A stretch of 64,000 bases of DNA from Aralia elata (Eukaryota; Streptophyta; Magnoliopsida; Apiales; Araliaceae). Made by a program: the position numbers and the translations under genes. Below the pieces are notes generated by a model. It was not told the origin of the DNA, did not search any database, and saw only the letters and a program-made list of their open reading frames with translations. The stretch is from assembly GCA_034770075.1 (NCBI GenBank), contig CM068387.1, positions 76,447,971 to 76,511,970 of the forward strand, in the 5' to 3' direction. This document shows, in pieces, positions 59,195-64,000 of the stretch; the stretch's first letter is position 1, and every line of letters begins with the position of its first letter.

Positions 59195-61848
59195 ATATAT
59201 ATATATAACACTCCAAGAACATTGTTTTTCATTTTTAAAATTATTTATATTTTCCTTCTTCACCTGATTTGGGTGGGAAAACACCAAACTGTCATCTAGT
59301 AATTAATCATAACGGAGCTAGGGTACAAGTAATAACATGAAATCTCGAGGATAATTTATTGGATAGACAAAAAAGTTTCAAGTTCAACAGCCTTAGATAT
59401 CTCTGCACTTGCCATCTTGATTATCCATTCCTATTGATAAGTGCAGGGAAAACAAAAACCAAAACAATTAAAAAATCATCTACAATATCAAAAGCTTACT
59501 AAGGCGGTAATCCCTCGGTCCTACATTATTTACAACTCTTCTTTTAGTGTATGTGACATAAATTTTAAGACGTGTCAAAATTATATTTAAAATAAAAAAA
59601 AAAGTTACCTCATAAGAAAAAGATATGTGCTTTTTTCGTGCTTTCCATCTTGTGCATGTAATTTTATTATTTTTCAATATGTGACCAATAGATAATAGAA
59701 AAAAGTTGCATCTATGGACCTTTTCGTGTTTCCATTTGGTGCATTTAATTTTATCATTTTTCAAATTTGACCAATAATTAATTTACTCTCATATCCAGGC
59801 TATAATATTAAATTTTATGCATGTGTAGTTGATTAAGTTTTGCAGTGCAAATGGAATGCAAAATTACAAGCTGACAAATGAAAGAACTATCTTCTACTAT
59901 TGCAGAAGACTTGATTGCCACAAAGTAAATTCTCTTAATTTAAAGAAATTTTTTCATTTTTTCTCTTCATATTAATTATCTTAATTGCCAGTATTGATAC
60001 AAGACCCTTAGAAAATTATTAAGAATTGGTGGAAAACACTTGTTAAATTATTTAGGAGCATTGTGCAGCTCTTGTCATGTCACACCGATATATGTACATA
60101 AAAAACAGGCGGAGTAGTGCACAATGAAAAAAAAAGGTACTCTCTTTGTCCCAAAATTAAAAATACAGTTTCTTATTTATTTATTTTTTTTAAATTTAAA
60201 GATACATTTCAATTTTTAAAATATAAAGTCACATAAATATTTGAATATGTCATTACTTATACGTAGATAGAGTGAATATTATAGTGTTACCACTATTACA
60301 ATTTCTAGTTAGGGTGACGGATATGTTTGAAAAAAATACAATTTTCATAAAAGTCATCATTTTAGCAATGTGTCCCTAAAGTCGAAAAAGATTGGTGTTA
60401 ACCTTTCCCTCTCCCTCTCCCTCTCCCTCTCCCTCTCCTGCTTTCATCCGTCTAATAAGTCTAAAGATTTTTCTATTTTATCTTCAAATTAACTTCAGAT
60501 ATCTTCCTATTTCATCCACCAAGTTTAAAGATCTTAATTTCTATTATGTTTTTATTTTATCCTTAGAGTTGTAATTAATTAAATCTAATTTATGTCAACT
60601 TCTTGTGGCAAAAGAGTAATGTTCAGGGTATATATTTCTAATTAGGGTTCAGAGCCTTGATGCTGAATCTCAACTCTCAAGTTGCTTATGTACACAGTAC
60701 ACTACCTATCATAATACCATGATAAATAGAGGATAAGAGTTAAATTTTTTAGGCAGAGTTAAAGATTCTGAAACTGCCAAAGAAGGAATCATATACGTCG
60801 ATATTTACACAATAATAACCCCAAAACTATAGACAGGTGTGTGGTGATACTTTAAAGCAAATGGAAGGAATTTTTTTATAACAATTATATATCTATATAT
60901 ACATATATATTTTTTTTTCTTTTTTTTTAGAACATCCTTCAGTCATGTACTATCCTCTTTTGATGTACACATATACACATGCATGTCCCCAAAGTGCCTC
61001 TATAAAGTTTTGAAGAAGAGTACGTCTATGTGCACATTTACAGTGTATACCCAATGACACACGTAGTAAAATAATTCTCTCTCCTCTAATTTACAACACT
61101 TTTTTCTTCCTCTTTTATTATTATTATGTTACATTTGAATGTATCTTTAAATATACATTTCGCATGCGTACATAATACTATTTCAATAATAACATATATT
61201 ATTGAGATACTTATCGATCCTGATGTTTACCTTGATTCAAAACAAACCCATTGGGTTAACAAAAGAGAATAATATGCTACTATAACAACGAGAATTAATT
61301 ATCTTTCTATAAATATTTTCTTTTCTCCCATAATATTTATCTTGCTATATTGGTCCTTAATTGTAATGGAAAAATATTAGTGGCAATTTTTTTTTGGAGA
61401 GACGTGTAATAAATGAGACCTTCTTATAATTTTTACCAATCTCTTATATTCATAAGTTTCGCAATTATAATTAAATGTAAATTTATCACAATACATAACA
61501 TGACTCTTTGTGTAGTCATTTTTCGGAAAAAACAGTACTCAGAACAAACCGATAGTATTCTATTTCTCTTAAATTTATGAAGAAAGGGCAGAACAAGTAG
61601 CATTTACAAAGTTGGCTTTTGTACTAAGAAATTTGAATCTCCTTACAATATTGATAAATGATAATTACTTGAGTACCGAGTCCCTTTTTTTTTTTCTTCT
61701 TTTTTTGTTTTTTTCCTTTTTTTGGTACAAGTACAAGCATTCTATAATGTCTAGAAAAAATGTAACAAGGTAGACCAATAAATTTGAGAGGATTCTCTAC
61801 CGACTACAAAAGGATTTCTGTATATAGTAATCATGCTAGTGTTACAAA
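59195..61848. other. Intergenic region without a supported gene
   Basis: Contains a degenerate Stowaway-like half (ACTCTCTTTGTCCCAAAATT, about 60138), the CTCCCT array and many T-rich tracts. Short open frames show no family resemblance. Confidence 0.4.
60406..60438. repeat. (CCCTCT)n microsatellite
   Basis: Five and a half copies of CCCTCT in a row. Confidence 0.9.
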
Positions 61849-62160
61849 ATGAATCGAGTCGAGTTGAGTATTGAGTTATTCAGATTTAGTTCACAAAATT
61901 TATTGAGTATGAAATAAGGTTTGATTGAAGTTCGTTTAGCTACCGAGTTGAACACGATCTTAAATCGAGCTCGAGTATTTTGAACTTTTCGAGCAAATAT
62001 AATCCGAGTATCAATAGAAAATTGCAATTTGAAGCTGTTCGAATAATTTATCGAACTTTAAAATATGCTCATACTTGAATTATTTATATTTCGAGTCGAG
62101 CTCGAATCGAATATTTAGTCGAGCAAATAAGAATCGAGTCTGAACTGTTTGAGCCTAAGT
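61849..62160. repeat. hAT-like MITE, copy 2 (GAGTCGAGC family)
   Basis: GAATCGAGTCGAGTTGAGTA through GTTTGAGCC aligns along its length with 17199-17545, in the same orientation. Sequences such as AAGGTTTGATTGA.GTTCGT and TAGCTACCGAGT are shared. The ends are more decayed than in copy 1. Confidence 0.7.
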
Positions 62161-62278
62161 TACAATATTAGGATAGTCAAAAAGTTATTAATTAAAAAAA
62201 AAGTGAAAAATGAAAGAAAGTAAAAAATAGTATGTACTTATACCTTCTTATGTAGAATTTTTAACGAACCTTGATAAT

Positions 62279-63611
62279 TTACAAAGCACGTATTCCTCTT
62301 GAAATTTCTTCACATTCCTTTCCCTCTTCATACTTTTCCAATATTGATTTTTGACATACATCGCTGCTATCCCGATCGTACCCTGGTCCAGGATCCGAAT
62401 AGGGGAAACTCTGGGTTTGCGGATCTGACATTCTTGATCTTGATCTTGTAGACCCCTCACCAGATAAACCACCCTTTGTCTTCTTTCGACGACCCGATTT
62501 CGGAGCCCCATTGGGGTTATGAGAGGGTGACTCTGACCCGATACTAGATTTTTTTTGTCGTCTAGGAGACTCAAGACTTGGATTTTTATGACGCCTCGGC
62601 TTTGAAATAACCAATGGATCCCGGGCCGGGGAACCCACTGAACCGTTTAAAGAAGTATGAATGTGGCGTTTGGATTGCTTCGTTTTGCCTGAGTTGGGTC
62701 GGGTTGGGGATTCCAACGGAGCATTTGCCTCTATACTTCGGACTGTTGATTCTTAAATTTTCAAAATAATGAAACGTATTAGAAACAAATTTACAACCAA
62801 GAGATAAGAAATCGAAATGATACCTTTGGCAGATGATTTGGTCGTTTGGTTCTCATGAGTTTTACCATTACAATTTGGTGCCCCGGATGAGGAGGCTTCA
62901 CCTTCATATTCATTCATCTGCAAAAAAAAATAAAAAATAAAAAAATTATAAATTACTTAATCATAGTTAGATGCATTGATAATAGCAGAGCAATAATTAT
63001 ATTGTCAGAAAATAATAATTTATCGACACTTTTACACTTATTTTAATGACATTTTAAACTTTCAGCGACACTTATTGTTTTGACAATATAATTATTGTTT
63101 TGACGTTGTCAATCACCAAAAAAAGAACTATACTAATGTTTAGTTTGGAAATACATGTTCCAATCAACGTATTTTATGTTTAGATTTACAAATTAAAATT
63201 GTCAAGATTTGAAACATGTATCTTTAAATGCAACATTAAAAGAATATTAGGAAAAAGAATGACATATATATATATATATTTACCCAGCTCGGATTATTTG
63301 TAGTTGCACCCTCATTTCCGATGTGTGCAACATGCTTTACATCTGTGGGAAAACCAATCTGCATTTCTTCTGCTTTCTCATTTTCTGCATTATTATATAT
63401 AATTAATACAACACGATCATTATAACTTGTATAAAGTTATCTTAATCGCGTTTTAGCCTATGTAGAATAAATAATTTGGATTATCATCCCCGAACTATAT
63501 CTTACCTAAATTTAACAGAAATAAATAAAATTAGCTTATAAAAAAAGTGTAAGTACCAAATATTTGCGAAATGTATCTTAGACCTTTCAAAAGGCCCTTC
63601 ACGGTTGTCAT
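62279..63611 (-). CDS. RIC: ROP-interactive CRIB-motif protein (RIC)
   Basis: Four exons on minus: 63611-63557, 63384-63284, 62917-62824 and 62751-62279, giving 240 residues with GT..AG junctions. RIC proteins are plant-specific effectors that bind the active form of ROP (Rho-of-plants) GTPases through a CRIB motif and pass the signal to the cytoskeleton and calcium, for example in tip growth. The start MTTVKGLLKGLRYISQIF is typical of the RIC1/RIC3/RIC5 group. The CRIB motif IGFPTDVKHVAHIG lies at residues 28-41, followed by PSWMNEYE. The rest is disordered, basic and Ser/Pro-rich (SPRRQKKSSIGSESPSHNP). The residues after HIG are NEG rather than the common WDG or SDG. The start ATG is 63611. 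Nearby FBN4 fits RIC5 (At3g23380) as I recall the Arabidopsis map. Confidence 0.92.
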
Positions 63612-64000
63612 TTTCCAAGAACTTAGCTATAATTCGAACAAAAAAAATTCCACTTGCAAGTAAATCCCACTTCAAAATAAGAAATTAAAAAATATATTAA
63701 CCAGAATCCCATGTAGAATCCGGCTTCAAAAATAAGAAATTTACAAAAAAATAATATCCGGAGGGGCTGAAATAATTCGATGGAACCAACATAGTAACAT
63801 ATTTGAAAATTTTCGATACGATAGTTTAACCATCAAAATTTATCAAAAATAAATATATATATATTAATTGTTGCTTGAGATTTTATTGATTGTTTTCTAT
63901 TGGTTTAAGAGGGAGTATGAATTAATGTGCAAGAGGCAAATTTTGGTTAAAGCAAAAAAGGAGTAATTTGTTTGTTTTACTTATTGTTTGGTAGGTGGTC
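63612..64000. other. RIC upstream region
   Basis: Promoter side of the minus-strand RIC gene. It is AT-rich with no clear promoter element or further gene before the window ends. Confidence 0.4.

Overview
The window is plant nuclear DNA, almost certainly from a eudicot and plausibly an asterid. The evidence is intron-rich genes with GT..AG junctions, plant-only families (PHO1, fibrillin, ROP-interactive CRIB proteins, KIN-10A kinesin), and long AT-rich intergenic tracts full of plant-type transposons (CACTA, hAT, Stowaway, Tourist, Ty1-copia, Ty3-like). No bacterial, organellar or viral segment was seen. Products were recognised by reading the sequence only; no database search was run.

Layout. 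20-1785 (+): 3' half of a PHO1-type phosphate exporter gene. 2521-17195: a three-deep transposon nest. A small MITE was split by a 14.2-kb LTR retrotransposon (TSD TTTAG) that carries gag but no pol, and that element was split inside gag by a 7.7-kb CACTA element (TSD GTA). The CACTA element has no recognisable transposase and contains exon fragments of host genes, including ribosomal protein eS10 and a NIPA magnesium transporter. 17199-23455: an hAT-like MITE, a 600-bp hAT relic with an 8-bp TSD, and a 4.0-kb solo LTR (TSD TTAAT). 23959-28572 (-): intact long-chain alcohol oxidase (FAO). 28889-31961: MITEs, a SINE-like unit and a long hairpin. 34200-42656 (-): a gene like Arabidopsis At4g14310 (KIN14B-interacting protein), broken by a very young Ty1-copia insertion (36842-41681) and by three single-base frameshifts. 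45022-48072 (+): fibrillin FBN4/PAP6. 49030-52695 (+): kinesin KIN-10A/PAKRP2 with a candidate mitotic (MSA) promoter element. 53621-59194: a large element with about 300-bp terminal inverted repeats, with a decayed copia-type element and tandem arrays nested inside. 62279-63611 (-): a ROP-interactive CRIB protein (RIC).

The genes do not form a pathway. Their order (PHO1, FAO, At4g14310-like, FBN4, KIN-10A, RIC) seems to combine two Arabidopsis regions, At3g23380-At3g23430 and At4g14310-At4g14330, as if the ancestral order is kept here and was divided by duplication and gene loss in Arabidopsis. The most unusual material is the gene-capturing CACTA element inside a pol-less retrotransposon, and the copia insertion whose LTRs differ at one base although both its coding region and its host gene carry frameshifts.
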